A stretch of 64,000 nucleotides of DNA from Pirellulales bacterium (GCA_019694455.1 JAIBBY010000022.1:17524-81523), one strand, 5' to 3'; shown: positions 9,290 to 19,372, counted from the first letter of the stretch. Translations and numbers: made by a program. The notes: generated from the sequence alone by a model not told the origin.

Positions 9290-9621
9290 GGCACGTGGCG
9301 GATCAGAAGAGTCTCTAGTGGCGGCGCAACCTGCGCTTTTATCGAAAATCACCGGCCGACTCCACTTTGAGCTGCGCGCAATCCACGCGCTCGCCACCCC
9401 AAATAAGTTCATTCCTGTGCCCCCAAGATGCGGGAGAGCAAAACTTGGACCGTCGGCCTTTACCGGTGCGCCAGGGAACTGGCAAAGTCAGGCCGGGGGA
9501 GAGATGGCCACCGAACCGTCCTGTTCGGCAAGCAGTTAGGTTGTTCCCCGCCCGGGTTGAGCCAGCCGTCGCCGCTGGTTTCCAATCGTCCGCGGCGGCA
9601 GCTTGTCAACCCGAGAGCCGA
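9290..9621. other. Intergenic region without a recognisable gene
   Basis: 332 bases lie between the start of the response regulator and the end of the conserved hypothetical gene at 9622; both are on the minus strand. Reading frames here are short or clearly shadows, and I see no tRNA, repeat or strong terminator. The part just upstream of 9289 should hold the response-regulator promoter, but no clear hexamers stand out. Confidence 0.5.
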
Positions 9622-10161
9622 TCAAATCCAGAGTCGGGCGGGGGCCTCGCCGCCGCCGTCTGCCTCTTGCTCCCATTGGCGGCGAACCTCTCCCAGTCCG
9701 TAGACGCACATTTCGAACTCGCGGCTCAGCCGCTCGAGCACCTCGGCCGCGGGGGGCTCGTTGTCGGTGGGGATGGTGCTGGCGATGTGGTACGCCCGTT
9801 TGCCTTGCGCGGGATAATCGAGCAGATGATCCTTGCGATCGACGGCTTGCAGGCGGCGCAGCGCCTCGGGATAAACGCCGGACCAGAATAGAGTGAGGTC
9901 GCCGATTTGACGGTGCATGGCGCGGCGCGCGTCTCCCACGCGCTGGTCGGCCTCGACCAACATTTCGGCGACTTCTTCCAGGCGACGCCCCGCCAGGTTG
10001 CGGAGGCCATACATCGCGTCGCAGCGCGCGAACCGCACTAACAGTTCGGCCAGATAATCGATCAGCGGCGGATCGGCGACGCCCAGCCGCGACTCGAACG
10101 TCTGCTCAGCCAACCCGGCAAAGAATTTTTGCAGCGGATTCTGACTGCGATAGGGATACAT
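9622..10161 (-). CDS. Conserved hypothetical protein, soluble and helical
   Basis: 179 residues from the ATG at 10161, which has AAGGG about eight bases upstream; a TTG two codons earlier would leave the ribosome site too close. The protein is rich in Arg, Glu and Leu, with long predicted helices (PLIDYLAELLVRFARCD, RRLEEVAEMLVEADQRVG), and has no signal peptide or membrane segment. I recognise no catalytic motif. Its codon usage matches its neighbours, so it is likely a real gene. It lies just downstream of trpA on the same strand, with about 97 bases between. Confidence 0.6.
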   Translation of the reverse strand: MYPYRSQNPLQKFFAGLAEQTFESRLGVADPPLIDYLAELLVRFARCDAMYGLRNLAGRRLEEVAEMLVEADQRVGDARRAMHRQIGDLTLFWSGVYPEALRRLQAVDRKDHLLDYPAQGKRAYHIASTIPTDNEPPAAEVLERLSREFEMCVYGLGEVRRQWEQEADGGGEAPARLWI

Positions 10162-10258
10162 CGGCAACCCTTGCGTTGGGGCCTGTTGCTATCACCCATC
10201 AGCCATAGTACGTAGCCCAATTTGGCCGGGTCAATATCGACTGATCGCCCGCCCCAGG

Positions 10259-11062
10259 CTACTGGGGCAGCGCGGCGATCAGGCTGGCGACATAATCGCC
10301 AATCTCGCGCAAAACGTCGGCCCGCGGACGGGTTGCCGCCTCGGCCACGCGCCGCACAATCGCCGAGCCGACAATCAGCCCATCGGCCACTTGCGCCAAC
10401 TGCCGCACATGGTCGGGCGTGCTGATGCCAAAACCCACGCAGATCGGCAGATCGGTCTGGCCACGCAGCCAAGCCACATTGTCGATCAGTTCGCTCGGCA
10501 GGGCGGCGCGTTCGCCGGTGATGCCCGCCACGGAGACATAGTAGATAAAGCCGGTGGTCGAATCGGCGATGCGCAGCGCGCGCTCTCTGGTGGTGGTGGG
10601 GGTAATCAATTGAATCAGGCTGAACTCGCGGGCGCGACAGAGCGCGGCCAGCCCCTGCGATTCCTCGGCCGGCAGGTCGGGCACGATGGCGCCGGCAAGC
10701 CCCGCGCGCTGCGCCGCAGCCACGAACTTTTCGATCCCTTGCCGATAGATGATGGCGTAGCTGACCATCGCCACCAGCGGCATTGGTCTGGACAATTCGA
10801 CTCGCGCGATGGCGCCGAGGATGTCGGCGACCTTGGTTTTCTTGTCCAAAGCTCGTGTGTACGAAGCCTGAATGACGGGACCATCGGCGATCGGGTCGCT
10901 ATACGGAAACCCAATCTCGCACAGGTCGGCGCCGCGGCTGGCCAGCTCGCGCACTAGCGCTTGCGTGAAGTCGAGATCGGGATCGCCCGCGGTGATGAAC
11001 GGCATCAGCGCCTTGCGGCGCGCGGCGCGGAGGGAGCTAAACAGATCGTCGATGGCCGGCAT
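10259..11062 (-). CDS. trpA: Tryptophan synthase alpha chain
   Basis: 267 residues, the usual length. The alpha subunit cleaves indole-3-glycerol phosphate to indole and glyceraldehyde 3-phosphate and passes indole through a tunnel to TrpB. The catalytic residues are present: E49 in ADLCEIGFPYSDP and D60 in IADGP. Other family signatures are MPFITAGDPD near the N terminus, IVPDLPAEE, and the phosphate-binding GFGIS and DGLIVGSA segments. It lies 90 bases downstream of trpB and is presumably co-transcribed with it; no other trp gene is in the window. Confidence 0.97.
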   Translation of the reverse strand: MPAIDDLFSSLRAARRKALMPFITAGDPDLDFTQALVRELASRGADLCEIGFPYSDPIADGPVIQASYTRALDKKTKVADILGAIARVELSRPMPLVAMVSYAIIYRQGIEKFVAAAQRAGLAGAIVPDLPAEESQGLAALCRAREFSLIQLITPTTTRERALRIADSTTGFIYYVSVAGITGERAALPSELIDNVAWLRGQTDLPICVGFGISTPDHVRQLAQVADGLIVGSAIVRRVAEAATRPRADVLREIGDYVASLIAALPQ

Positions 11063-11152
11063 ATCTTCGCGCTCGCTTCTGGGAGTTCGCCAACCATTTC
11101 AACTCAAGCAGCGCTGTAGCGCACGCCTTGAGCGGTTGTCATCGCTAAATAA

Positions 11153-12355
11153 TCAAATCGATTCGCCACGCAGGCGCGCCACTTCGTACGCGTCTTTGTC
11201 GCCCCGCCCCGACAGGCACACCACGATCGCCTGTCGCGGATCGCGTCCACGGGCCAATTGCAGCGCCTCGGCCACAGCGTGACTGCTCTCGAGCGCCGGC
11301 AAAATGCCTTCGTGCCGGGCCAGGGTGCTGTACGCGGCCAGCGCGTCGTCGTCGCGGCAGGCCGTGTAACGCACGCGGCCGGTGTCTTTCCAATAGCTGT
11401 GCTCCGGACCCACGCCGGGGTAATCGAGCCCCGCGGAGACCGAATGCACATCGCAAGTCTGCCCGTCTTCGTCCTGCATCACGTAGCTGTGGCTTCCATG
11501 CAGCACTCCGGGCTGGCCAAACGACAGCGGCGACGCATGCTGGCCCGGCTCGCTGGATCGGCCGCCCGCCTCAACGCCGACCAGCTCCACCTCGCCATGT
11601 TCGACGAAGGGATAAAACATGCCCGCCGCGTTGCTACCGCCGCCCACGCAGGCGACCACCGCATCGGGGAGACGTCCGAGCTGTTCGCGGCATTGATCGA
11701 TGGTCTCGCGACCAATCACCGACTGAAAGTCGCGCACGATCACCGGGAACGGATGCGGCCCTACGACCGAACCCAGAATGTAGTGAGTCGTTTCCACGCT
11801 GCTCATCCATTCGCGCATCGCCTCGTTGATGGCGTCGCGCAGCGTGCGCGATCCGGTGTCGACGGGCCGCACCTCGGCGCCCATGGTGCGCATGTTGAAG
11901 ACGTTGAGGTTTTGACGGCGAATATCCTCTGAGCCCATGTAAACCACGCAATCGAGCCCGAACCGCGCACAGGCGGTGGCGGTCGCCACGCCGTGCTGTC
12001 CGGCGCCGGTCTCGGCGATGACACGGCGCTTGCCCATCCGCAGGGTCAACAGCGCCTGGCCGAGCGTGTTGTTGATTTTGTGCGCGCCGGTGTGATTGAG
12101 GTCTTCGCGTTTGAGGTAGATTTGCGCGCCGCCGGCCAGTTGGCTCAAGCGCTGCGCGTGATACAGCGGCGACGGCCGGCCGACATAGTGCCGATACAAA
12201 TCGGCCAGTTCGCGCTGAAAATCGGCGTCGCGCTTTGCTAGCTCGTACTCGGCCACCAACTCGTCGAGCGCCTTGGAGAGCGTTTCTGGCACATAGCGGC
12301 CCCCGTAGGAGCCAAAGCGACCAGAGACGTCGGGAACCGAGGACGAGGCGGGCAT
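11153..12355 (-). CDS. trpB: Tryptophan synthase beta chain
   Basis: 400 residues from the ATG at 12355. The PLP-dependent beta subunit condenses indole with serine to make tryptophan. The PLP lysine is K93 in HTGAHKINN, and the phosphate-binding loop is [10 protein letters not shown]. The N-terminal [15 protein letters not shown] and C-terminal LSGRGDKD signatures match TrpB1. No good Shine-Dalgarno precedes the start. An in-frame start at 12433 would add 26 residues that are unlike the family, so I kept the shorter form. It forms a two-gene unit with trpA. Confidence 0.96.
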   Translation of the reverse strand: MPASSSVPDVSGRFGSYGGRYVPETLSKALDELVAEYELAKRDADFQRELADLYRHYVGRPSPLYHAQRLSQLAGGAQIYLKREDLNHTGAHKINNTLGQALLTLRMGKRRVIAETGAGQHGVATATACARFGLDCVVYMGSEDIRRQNLNVFNMRTMGAEVRPVDTGSRTLRDAINEAMREWMSSVETTHYILGSVVGPHPFPVIVRDFQSVIGRETIDQCREQLGRLPDAVVACVGGGSNAAGMFYPFVEHGEVELVGVEAGGRSSEPGQHASPLSFGQPGVLHGSHSYVMQDEDGQTCDVHSVSAGLDYPGVGPEHSYWKDTGRVRYTACRDDDALAAYSTLARHEGILPALESSHAVAEALQLARGRDPRQAIVVCLSGRGDKDAYEVARLRGESI

Positions 12356-12610
12356 CAGGGGGTTATCCACACTGGCGGCAGGGATTGCGCAAGGGAAACC
12401 CCGATTGTCCGCCAGCGCGTGCCGCAGGGTCAAGGCGCCCCCTGGCGCGGCAGGGCCGGCGAATCAGCGGAAAATCCGCTGATGATCGCCCTCGCTGGCA
12501 CGCAAGACCCGAATCGGGCGCAGGTGGTTCGCGCCAAGGGGTAAAGCGGGTTTCTTCAACCCGCTCGCAGAACCGGGGCGAATTCGCCAAATGGTTGCCA
12601 GCAGCGACGA

Positions 12611-12958
12611 TTAAACATGCAACGTGTCGTCGCGAATTGCATGGCGAACGGCGTCGACGATACGTTGCATCTGTGCGGCGGTGAGCCGGCCCAGAGGCGG
12701 CTTGGAGGTATTGATGTCGGCCTTGCGAAACAGCGTGATCTGATCGCAGCGTGCGACACAATCTTTGCTAAGCCCGCCTTCTCCAGCCCGAAAGAGCGCG
12801 CACCACGGCTGTTTGCCGCGCTTGTCCAGTTGTTGCGAAGTGAATGGTATCGCAAGCACCGAATGGCCGGCGTTCAGATTATCCCTGGAGACAATCACCA
12901 CGGGCCGTTCTTTGCCGTCCTCGTCGGGAGGCAGGGTATAGATTTGTCCGCGTTGCAC
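12611..12958 (-). CDS. PemK/MazF-family toxin (endoribonuclease)
   Basis: 115 residues from a GTG that directly follows the TAA stop of the upstream gene (TAAGTG), so the two are coupled. MazF/PemK features are visible: the N-terminal RGQIYTLPP strand, the RPVVIVSRD segment with the catalytic-loop arginine, VLAIPFTS with the catalytic threonine, and GLSKDCVARCDQI, equivalent to the GLPKDSVV..DQ motif. Family members cut mRNA at short sequence motifs and are held inactive by an antitoxin. The usual MazE-like antitoxin is absent; the upstream 139-residue protein takes its place. Confidence 0.82.
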   Translation of the reverse strand: MQRGQIYTLPPDEDGKERPVVIVSRDNLNAGHSVLAIPFTSQQLDKRGKQPWCALFRAGEGGLSKDCVARCDQITLFRKADINTSKPPLGRLTAAQMQRIVDAVRHAIRDDTLHV

Positions 12959-13378
12959 TTACCAAGGCTCCGACGCGAATCCCTCTTTTACCGCCTTGCT
13001 CGATTGCTTCAACCAGCTTCGATCCTCGAGCCGGGCGCGGACCGCATCACAGCAGGCGCGCAACTCTGACAACTGTTCTAGGTTCGTCCCGTGGTCCCAA
13101 TTCGCGTCGATCCATGACTCGGCGCGCTCGCAGGCCGCCAGCCAGCGTCGATAGAGCCCTTCGATGGCTTCGTCCAAGGTGGGATCATGCGGTGTAATGC
13201 CGTGCTCCACCGCGGCGTGCAGTGATTCCTCGGCGCGACAGAGCCATTTGTGCGCTGTGATCCCAGCAGTCAAGAAGCGCTCGCAGGCCTCCGTTTCAAA
13301 ATGCTCGGGCAGGATTGGATCAACCGTGTAGTCGTTGACGAACTTCTGCGCGAGACAGAGTTCATTGGAAGCAATCAC
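12959..13378 (-). CDS. Hypothetical protein coupled to PemK/MazF, candidate antitoxin
   Basis: 139 residues from a GTG start with GGGA about ten bases upstream. I do not recognise a known antitoxin fold: there is no AbrB, ribbon-helix-helix or HTH signature. The protein is acidic and helical, with many Trp, Cys and His residues (HKWLCRAEESLHAAV, RRWLAACERAESWIDANW) and no signal peptide. Its stop abuts the start of the PemK/MazF gene. The toxin-downstream order and tight coupling are typical of type II toxin-antitoxin pairs, so an antitoxin role is plausible but unproven. Confidence 0.55.
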   Translation of the reverse strand: MIASNELCLAQKFVNDYTVDPILPEHFETEACERFLTAGITAHKWLCRAEESLHAAVEHGITPHDPTLDEAIEGLYRRWLAACERAESWIDANWDHGTNLEQLSELRACCDAVRARLEDRSWLKQSSKAVKEGFASEPW

Positions 13379-13566
13379 GAGTTGATTCCCACGTGAAGAT
13401 TACCGCGCCGAGTTCAATCGGAGGCGCGCCGCCGAACACACAGGTGTCCGCCGACATGCATCTATAATTTACTGCGCGCTCTGCTCGCGGGGCAAATCTG
13501 GCAATCGAATAGCGCGGTCGCCAGATAGAAATGGCGGCGGCGGAACGATTAGCCCGCGCCCCTGGT

Positions 13567-13812
13567 TCAGCTCGCGGCCGGCGCCGGGTTCTTGACGATC
13601 TCGTCGAGCGAGCGTCCCAGGCGTTTCCGGCCGGTGGTCGCAGCCGGCGCCCGTTCCGGCGCTTCGAGCGTTTTGCCTTGCCGTAGCACGGCCAGCAGTT
13701 GCTGCCCGGCGTCGTCGTTTTCGTGCGGGACGCCAATTTGCTCAATCGCGTCGGCGAAGCCCAGCAGAATGGCGCGCTTCACCCCTTCGCGAACCCACGT
13801 GTAAAAATTCAT
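13567..13812 (-). CDS. Small conserved hypothetical protein
   Basis: 81 residues from the ATG at 13812, which has a strong AAGGAG ribosome site; this decides against the longer frame that starts at 13935. The N-terminal half (MNFYTWVREGVKRAILLG) looks like an amphipathic helix with an Arg/Lys face. The rest is a flexible polar region ending in LGRSLDEIVKNPAPAAS. I recognise no domain. The strong ribosome site and normal codon use argue for a real gene. It stands alone between the toxin unit and the epoxide-hydrolase-like gene. Confidence 0.55.
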   Translation of the reverse strand: MNFYTWVREGVKRAILLGFADAIEQIGVPHENDDAGQQLLAVLRQGKTLEAPERAPAATTGRKRLGRSLDEIVKNPAPAAS

Positions 13813-13999
13813 CGCTCGGCTCCTTCTGTCTGCGTCGATGGTCGCGGGCCGCGCGCGTGGCGTCCTTGCCATTGCGGCCGACCAGCGGCAATCCGACGGG
13901 CCGCAGATGATGCCGCTGGGATCAAAGCGCGTCAAGGTCGAGGTCGGGCAGCGATTGCCGCCATCAAGCTGCGAAACCTGGAGAAGCTGCGTGGCTGGT

Positions 14000-14911
14000 T
14001 TAGTGATGTTCGACGGGCAACTCTTCGAACCGCTCCGCCAGAAAATGGAGCAAGAGGTCGTTCACCTCTTGGAATTCATCGTGCTGCACCCAGTGGGTGG
14101 CCTCTTCCAAGAGGTGCGCGCGCACGTTGTCGCACAAGGCGGCGCTGGGCTCGACCATGTCCGCGCCGAGGAAGCGGTCTTGCGCGCCCCAGATGATCTG
14201 CGTCGGCACGCGCACTCGAATCGACTCCAGCTTGTCGGGAGGGATTCGCAGCATGGCGCGGTACCAGTGGATCATGGAGGTCATGGCGCCCGGCTGCGAC
14301 CAGGCGTCGACATACTGCAGAAGGTCCGCGTCGGTGAACGACCCGGGCCGGCTGGTCCCACGTAGCCCATCGAGCGCCGATCCGTACCGCCGCAGCGACA
14401 GCAGCTTTTCGGGGAGCCAGGGCAATTGAAAGAAAAACATGTACCAACTCTTGCGCAACTGCGAAAAGCTGCGCCGCAGTTGCCGCCGCATCACAATCGG
14501 ATGGGGCACATTCAAGATTGCCAGCCGATCGAGTCGCTGAGGATAGCGCATGGCCGTCCACCAGCCGACGGCCGCGCCCCAATCGTGCCCTACCAGACTG
14601 CAGCGCTGCCGTCCGCAGGCGTCGATCAGTCCCACCACATCGCGCGCCAAGAGGTCGATGGCATAGTCGCGGACCCGGCCCGGCTTGTCGCTGGTGTTGT
14701 AGCCGCGCTGATCCGGCGCCAGCACTCGATAACCCGCCGCCGCCAGCGGACCGATCTGGCGCCGCCAGCCATACCAGAACTCGGGAAATCCGTGTAGCAA
14801 GATGACCAGCGGCCCATCGGTGGGGCCCGCCTCGACCACGTGCAAGCGGACGTCACCGGTCGACACCATCGATTCGCGTAGATCGGCGGGCAGTTCCTCG
14901 TTGCGCGTCAT
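14000..14911 (-). CDS. Alpha/beta hydrolase, epoxide-hydrolase-like
   Basis: 303 residues. The oxyanion-hole motif [11 protein letters not shown] (residues 40-50) and nucleophile elbow GHDWGAA with D110 are those of the soluble epoxide hydrolase / haloalkane dehalogenase branch, which uses an Asp nucleophile. The acid is probably in [10 protein letters not shown] and the base histidine in [11 protein letters not shown] helical cap between residues 135 and 215 carries Tyr and Trp residues. There is no signal peptide, so it is cytoplasmic. An epoxide hydrolase opens epoxides to diols; the actual substrate is unknown. It is divergent from the GT4 gene, with 225 bases between. Confidence 0.82.
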   Translation of the reverse strand: MTRNEELPADLRESMVSTGDVRLHVVEAGPTDGPLVILLHGFPEFWYGWRRQIGPLAAAGYRVLAPDQRGYNTSDKPGRVRDYAIDLLARDVVGLIDACGRQRCSLVGHDWGAAVGWWTAMRYPQRLDRLAILNVPHPIVMRRQLRRSFSQLRKSWYMFFFQLPWLPEKLLSLRRYGSALDGLRGTSRPGSFTDADLLQYVDAWSQPGAMTSMIHWYRAMLRIPPDKLESIRVRVPTQIIWGAQDRFLGADMVEPSAALCDNVRAHLLEEATHWVQHDEFQEVNDLLLHFLAERFEELPVEHH

Positions 14912-15136
14912 GGCTCAATTGGCTCGTTTATGGCGTACTGTGCGGGCAATTAGCGTGGAAAGTTTAACACGCCACTCGTTGGCGGCCACCGGTTGCCTGG
15001 AAGGCTCGGCAATCGACGGGCGGTCGGGCTTCTGCAAATCCCGGCAGGTTGCTAAGCTCCTACCCTATTTTGCCCGCCATGCCGAGCCGGCTGGGGCCAC
15101 CGAGGGGCAATCACCGACGCACCGCAAGGGAATGCT

Positions 15137-16165
15137 ATGCGACTGGTCGCGCTCACCGAGGCGCCCGATCACGTTTGTTTTCGGTACCGCCTGGAGACGT
15201 ACTCAGCCGCGCTTGCCGCTGCGGGCTGGCAACTGGAAGCGGTGCCGCTTGCCGACGGCGCCTGGCAGCGGCTGGCCCAGTTTCGCGCGGCACGCACGGC
15301 CGATGTCGTTTTGCTGCAGCGGCGCTTGTTGCAGCGATGGCAATTGACGTACCTGCGTCGCCAAGCGCGGGTACTGCTATTCGACTTCGACGACGCGGTA
15401 TTTTTGCGCGACAGCTTTTCGCCCAAGGGACTGGTGAGCCGCTCGCGGTTGGCGCGGTTCCGCGCCACGGCGGCAGCGGCGGACACCATAATCGCCGCCA
15501 ATAGCTATCTCTTCGACCATGCCGCGTCGTGCGTGCCACCTGACCGCGTGAAACTGTCGCCGACCTGTGTCGATCCGCGGCAGTATTCCATGGCGACACA
15601 CGCCAGCGCCGGCGCCGAAGCGCGCCTGGTGTGGATCGGACAGCGCTCGACAGTTGGCTATCTCGATCGCGCCCGTCCGCTGCTGGCCGCCGTGGCCGAG
15701 CGACTGCCTGGCCTGCGACTGCGTGTGGTGTCTGACGTCTTTCCCGCCGATTGCGGCATCGAGGTCGAACTGCGCGCCTGGTCGCGGGAAACGGAAGCCG
15801 CCGATCTTGCCACCGCCGATATTGGCATGGCCTGGATGCCCGAAGACGATTGGACACGCGGCAAGTGCGGGCTCAAGGTGCTGCAATACCTGGCGGCGGG
15901 TCTGCCAGTGATCGCCAGCCCGATTGGCGTGCATCGCGAGATGATCGTTGACGGCGAGAACGGATTTTTGGTCACATCGCCGCGCGAATGGGCCGATCGG
16001 GTTGAACTTTTGGCGCAGCGGCCTGAACTGCGGCGCGAGATGGGGCGCAAGGCGCGGCGCACCGTCGAAGAGCGTTACAGCGTGGCGAACTGGTCGGTGC
16101 AGTTCGCGCGGCTGGTGAGCGCATGTCACGAGCAGGCATTGGCCAAGCACCGCAAGGCCGGCTAG
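15137..16165 (+). CDS. GT4-family glycosyltransferase
   Basis: 342 residues from an ATG preceded by AAGGGA. The C-terminal Rossmann half has the GT-B donor-site pattern: ARLVWIGQRSTVGYLD, then KCGLKVLQYLAAGLPVIASP (the E/K-loop region of GT4) and GVHREMIVDGENGFLV. The N-terminal half binds the acceptor (HVCFRYRLETYSAALAAAG). Such enzymes transfer sugars from nucleotide donors to lipids or polysaccharides at the inner membrane face. Donor and acceptor are not evident. The next gene follows after 20 bases, so the two probably share a transcript. Confidence 0.82.
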   Translation: MRLVALTEAPDHVCFRYRLETYSAALAAAGWQLEAVPLADGAWQRLAQFRAARTADVVLLQRRLLQRWQLTYLRRQARVLLFDFDDAVFLRDSFSPKGLVSRSRLARFRATAAAADTIIAANSYLFDHAASCVPPDRVKLSPTCVDPRQYSMATHASAGAEARLVWIGQRSTVGYLDRARPLLAAVAERLPGLRLRVVSDVFPADCGIEVELRAWSRETEAADLATADIGMAWMPEDDWTRGKCGLKVLQYLAAGLPVIASPIGVHREMIVDGENGFLVTSPREWADRVELLAQRPELRREMGRKARRTVEERYSVANWSVQFARLVSACHEQALAKHRKAG

Positions 16166-16185
16166 CGAGTTGCGAGATCTTGCCC

Positions 16186-17013
16186 ATGCTCGATCAATCA
16201 TCCATCTCGGCGGTTCGCGCAATGATCGTAGCAGGGCTTTGCGCGCTGGCGGGCTGCGCTCGTTTCTCGGATCTGCCCCCGACACTGCCCGACCAGACGG
16301 CCATCGTTCGCGATCAATTGGTGGTTTCGAGCACGTTCGCGTTGCCGAAGAAGCATCGCCTGGTCGAAGAGCTTGCCGTGCAGCGCTACGACCTGTCGGT
16401 CAAGTTGGCGCTGCCCACCTCGGACGAGCCGATTCACGTCTACCTGTTCGACAACGCCGACAAGTTCGCGGCGTTCATGCGACAGCGCTTTCCCAGCTTT
16501 CCGCAGAGGCGGGCCTTCTTTGTCGAGACCGACACCCAGCTAACGGTGTACGCTCACTGGGGAGACCGCGTGGCCGAGGATTTGCGGCACGAGGTGGCGC
16601 ACGGCTATCTGCATGCGGTCGTGCCGAATTTGCCGCTCTGGCTCGACGAGGGACTGGCCGAATATTTTGAAGTGCCACGGGGCCGGCGGGGGTTCAACCG
16701 CCCGCATGTCGAGGCCTTGTCGCAGCAGTTGGCCGCAGGCGGTTGGCGCCCCGATATGCGGCGGCTGGAGTCGCTCTTGAGCGCGGCGGGCATGACGCAG
16801 CTTGACTATGCCGAGTCGTGGGCCTGGGTTCACTTGCTGCTCGAAGGGCAACCGCAAGCAACGCCGGTACTCAAGGACTATTTGAATGTGCTGCGCCGCG
16901 ACGGCGCAGCCGAGCCGTTGTCGGCGCGGCTCGCGCGACAACTGCCCAATCATGCCGAGGCGTTCGCCAACCACGTCTATCAACTGGCTCAGCAACCGGC
17001 CGACGCGCCTTAA
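16186..17013 (+). CDS. Lipoprotein with gluzincin-like HExxH site (DUF1570-like)
   Basis: 275 residues from the ATG at 16186. Residues 21-24 (LAGC) form a lipobox after a short hydrophobic segment, so the protein is probably lipid-anchored. The zinc site is HEVAH at 135-139, followed 16 residues later by WLDEGLAEYFE, where E155 is the likely third ligand; this is the gluzincin arrangement seen in DUF1570-type planctomycete proteins. The substrate is unknown. It follows the GT4 gene by 20 bases and ends 13 bases before the convergent vWA gene. Confidence 0.68.
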   Translation: MLDQSSISAVRAMIVAGLCALAGCARFSDLPPTLPDQTAIVRDQLVVSSTFALPKKHRLVEELAVQRYDLSVKLALPTSDEPIHVYLFDNADKFAAFMRQRFPSFPQRRAFFVETDTQLTVYAHWGDRVAEDLRHEVAHGYLHAVVPNLPLWLDEGLAEYFEVPRGRRGFNRPHVEALSQQLAAGGWRPDMRRLESLLSAAGMTQLDYAESWAWVHLLLEGQPQATPVLKDYLNVLRRDGAAEPLSARLARQLPNHAEAFANHVYQLAQQPADAP

Positions 17014-17026
17014 GCGGTTACAACCA

Positions 17027-19372
17027 TCATTGACCGGCGTACTGGCGAGCCTTTTTCACCAGTTCGACAAACTCGCGGCGATAGCCTGTGACGTCGTCGC
17101 CGCTGGCCGACTCGGCGATTTCTAGCACCGCGCCGTAGTTACCGGCGCCAACATGCTCTGAGTGACGCAGGAGCATGCCGAACAGCGCCACCGCCGCGGC
17201 GAATTGCGTGTCTTTGCTGGCCTGTGCAAAGCCGCGGCCATCGTCCTTGAGCGGCTGCTCGATCAGCTTGCTTGTGTCCGCCTGCGGCAGCTTGTAGCGC
17301 AACTTGAGCGTCAACAGTTCGTCGCTTGCTGCCGCGTCTGGCGCCGGACGCGTGGGTTGATACTTGAGCGGATCAACGCCCGGCTGGATCGGTTTGCCGA
17401 CCGGCACGATCTCGTACAGCGCCGTCACTGTGTGCCCGGCGCCAATCTCGCCGGCGTCTTTTTGGTCGTTGTTGAAGTCCTCGGCCGCCAGCTTTCGATT
17501 CTCATAGCCCAGCAGGCGATACCCGCCGACGTGGGTCGGATTGAACTCCACCTGAATCTTCACGTCCTTGGCGATGGTCGCCAGCGTCCCTTCAAGCTGT
17601 TCGCCGAACAACTTGCGGGCTTCGTTTTGCGTGTCGATATAGCCATAGTTGCCATTGCCGCAGTCGGCCAGCTTTTCGAGCATGGAGTCTTTGAAGTTGC
17701 CCATGCCAAAACCCATCACGCTCAAGAAGACTCCGGTTTTGGCTTTTTCTTCAATCAGACGCGTTAGTTCTCCCTCGTTGGTGACGCCCACGTTGAAATC
17801 GCCGTCGGTGCAGAGAATCACGCGATTGATTCCCTCCTTGTCCAGGTGCTGCACCGCCGTCTCGTAAGCCAGTTGAATACCGCTGGCGCCGTTGGTCGAC
17901 CCGCCGGGCTGAAGCTGCTCGATCGCCGAGAGAATCGTGTCTTGGTTGTTGGCGGTGGTCGAGGGGAGCACCAGGCCCGAGGCGCCGGCATAGACCACGA
18001 TCGCCACGCGGTCGCGTTCGGTCAGCCGCTCGACCAGCATCCGCAAAGATTGCTTCATCAACGGCATCTTGTTCGGCGCGTCCATCGATCCCGACACGTC
18101 GAGCAAAAACACCAGGTTCGCCGCTGGCCGCTCAGCGGCGGGCATCTCGCGTCCCTGCAAGCCGATGCGCACCAACCGATGCTCCGCGTTCCAAGGGCAG
18201 GCGGTCACCTCCATGTGCGTGGCAAAGGGATGCTCGCCTGTCGGTCCCTCGTAGTGATAGTCGAAGTAGTTGACCAGTTCCTCGATCCGCACTGCGTCGG
18301 GGGGGGGCAGCATGCCCGAGGTGAGAAAGCGGCGCATGTTCGAGTAGCTGGCGGTGTCGACATCGACCGAGAAGGTCGATAGCGGCTGATCGGCGACGGC
18401 ATGGAACGGATTGTCGTTGATCCGCGCGTACGCTTCGGTGTTGTGCTCGTGGTCGAGAGGCGCCACGTCGGGGCGCGGGGGCGATGCTCGAAATCGCTCA
18501 AGCTTATCGACACCGTCGGCGTCAGGACTGAGTTTGAGCGCGCCGACATAATACGACTCGCGAGCAGGCTGATTGCTGACGCCCCGTTCCCCCTCTGCAA
18601 CCGTCCCGAAACCAAGACCCAGATCACTGCTATAGCTACTGGCCGGCGTAGCGCCCTTGATCTGAGCTGCGACGTTCCGCCTAGCAGTAGCGTGCCAATA
18701 CTGTCGTTCTGGATAGCCAACGGCCGGGGCTTCGCCGAGCGGAATTGCCTCCCGTACTAGATAGGGCGGCGCCGGCGCGGCAGACTTTGGCGCGGGCGGC
18801 TCTTGCAATGCGCGCCCCAAGACCTGGGATGATTGCGCGGCGGGCGGTGTTGCTGGCGCATCGGCGCGGTCCTTCGACGGCGAAGTGGCCGTCGGCATGG
18901 CGACAGGACTATTGAGAATGGATCGCCGTTTGAAATTCACCTCCTCGCCCGACTTCCTCGCCATTGATTTAGAGCGCTCCGTTACGGTTTGAACACTCGG
19001 CAGCCAGAGCGCCGCCGCCACGCCGGCGGCAGCCACCGCGGTCACGGCGGGCAGCAGATACCGGCGCCGCAGCAAGCCGGTTGTTCGTAGTGGCCGGGCG
19101 ACTTGAATGGCGGGGCTGGCGACGACAGGCCCTGCGCTCTCGACGGCGCCGAGCACAGCTTGCGCCAAGCCCGCGGCTGGCAGCGGCCGCGCGGTCTCGC
19201 ACTCAATCGCCAACTCGCGGCGCAGTAGCGCCGCCGTTTCGTTGGTCGCGGCGACGGCGGCCGCCAACTCGGGCGCGTCGCGCAGCGCGGCTTCAAACTC
19301 GGTTCGCTCGCTCTCGCTCAACTCGCCCAGCACATAGGCGGTGATGCGCGGATCATCGAGGTAGGTCGACAT
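17027..19372 (-). CDS. Anti-sigma-like N terminus fused to YfbK-type von Willebrand A domain
   Basis: 781 residues from an ATG with GGGGA upstream. Residues 1-55 (ITAYVLGELSESERTEFEA) resemble the N-terminal helices of anti-sigma factors, without a zinc HxxxCxxC. A transmembrane helix follows at about 104-127 and a low-complexity linker runs to about 310. Residues 320-415 match the YfbK N-terminal region (NPFHAVADQPLSTFSVDVD). The vWA domain starts near 419 with an intact MIDAS, DVSGS at 425-429, and ends with a DUF3520-like C terminus. The ECF sigma gene sits directly upstream, so this is probably a membrane anti-sigma factor whose outer vWA domain senses a ligand (inference). Confidence 0.8.
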   Translation of the reverse strand: MSTYLDDPRITAYVLGELSESERTEFEAALRDAPELAAAVAATNETAALLRRELAIECETARPLPAAGLAQAVLGAVESAGPVVASPAIQVARPLRTTGLLRRRYLLPAVTAVAAAGVAAALWLPSVQTVTERSKSMARKSGEEVNFKRRSILNSPVAMPTATSPSKDRADAPATPPAAQSSQVLGRALQEPPAPKSAAPAPPYLVREAIPLGEAPAVGYPERQYWHATARRNVAAQIKGATPASSYSSDLGLGFGTVAEGERGVSNQPARESYYVGALKLSPDADGVDKLERFRASPPRPDVAPLDHEHNTEAYARINDNPFHAVADQPLSTFSVDVDTASYSNMRRFLTSGMLPPPDAVRIEELVNYFDYHYEGPTGEHPFATHMEVTACPWNAEHRLVRIGLQGREMPAAERPAANLVFLLDVSGSMDAPNKMPLMKQSLRMLVERLTERDRVAIVVYAGASGLVLPSTTANNQDTILSAIEQLQPGGSTNGASGIQLAYETAVQHLDKEGINRVILCTDGDFNVGVTNEGELTRLIEEKAKTGVFLSVMGFGMGNFKDSMLEKLADCGNGNYGYIDTQNEARKLFGEQLEGTLATIAKDVKIQVEFNPTHVGGYRLLGYENRKLAAEDFNNDQKDAGEIGAGHTVTALYEIVPVGKPIQPGVDPLKYQPTRPAPDAAASDELLTLKLRYKLPQADTSKLIEQPLKDDGRGFAQASKDTQFAAAVALFGMLLRHSEHVGAGNYGAVLEIAESASGDDVTGYRREFVELVKKARQYAGQ

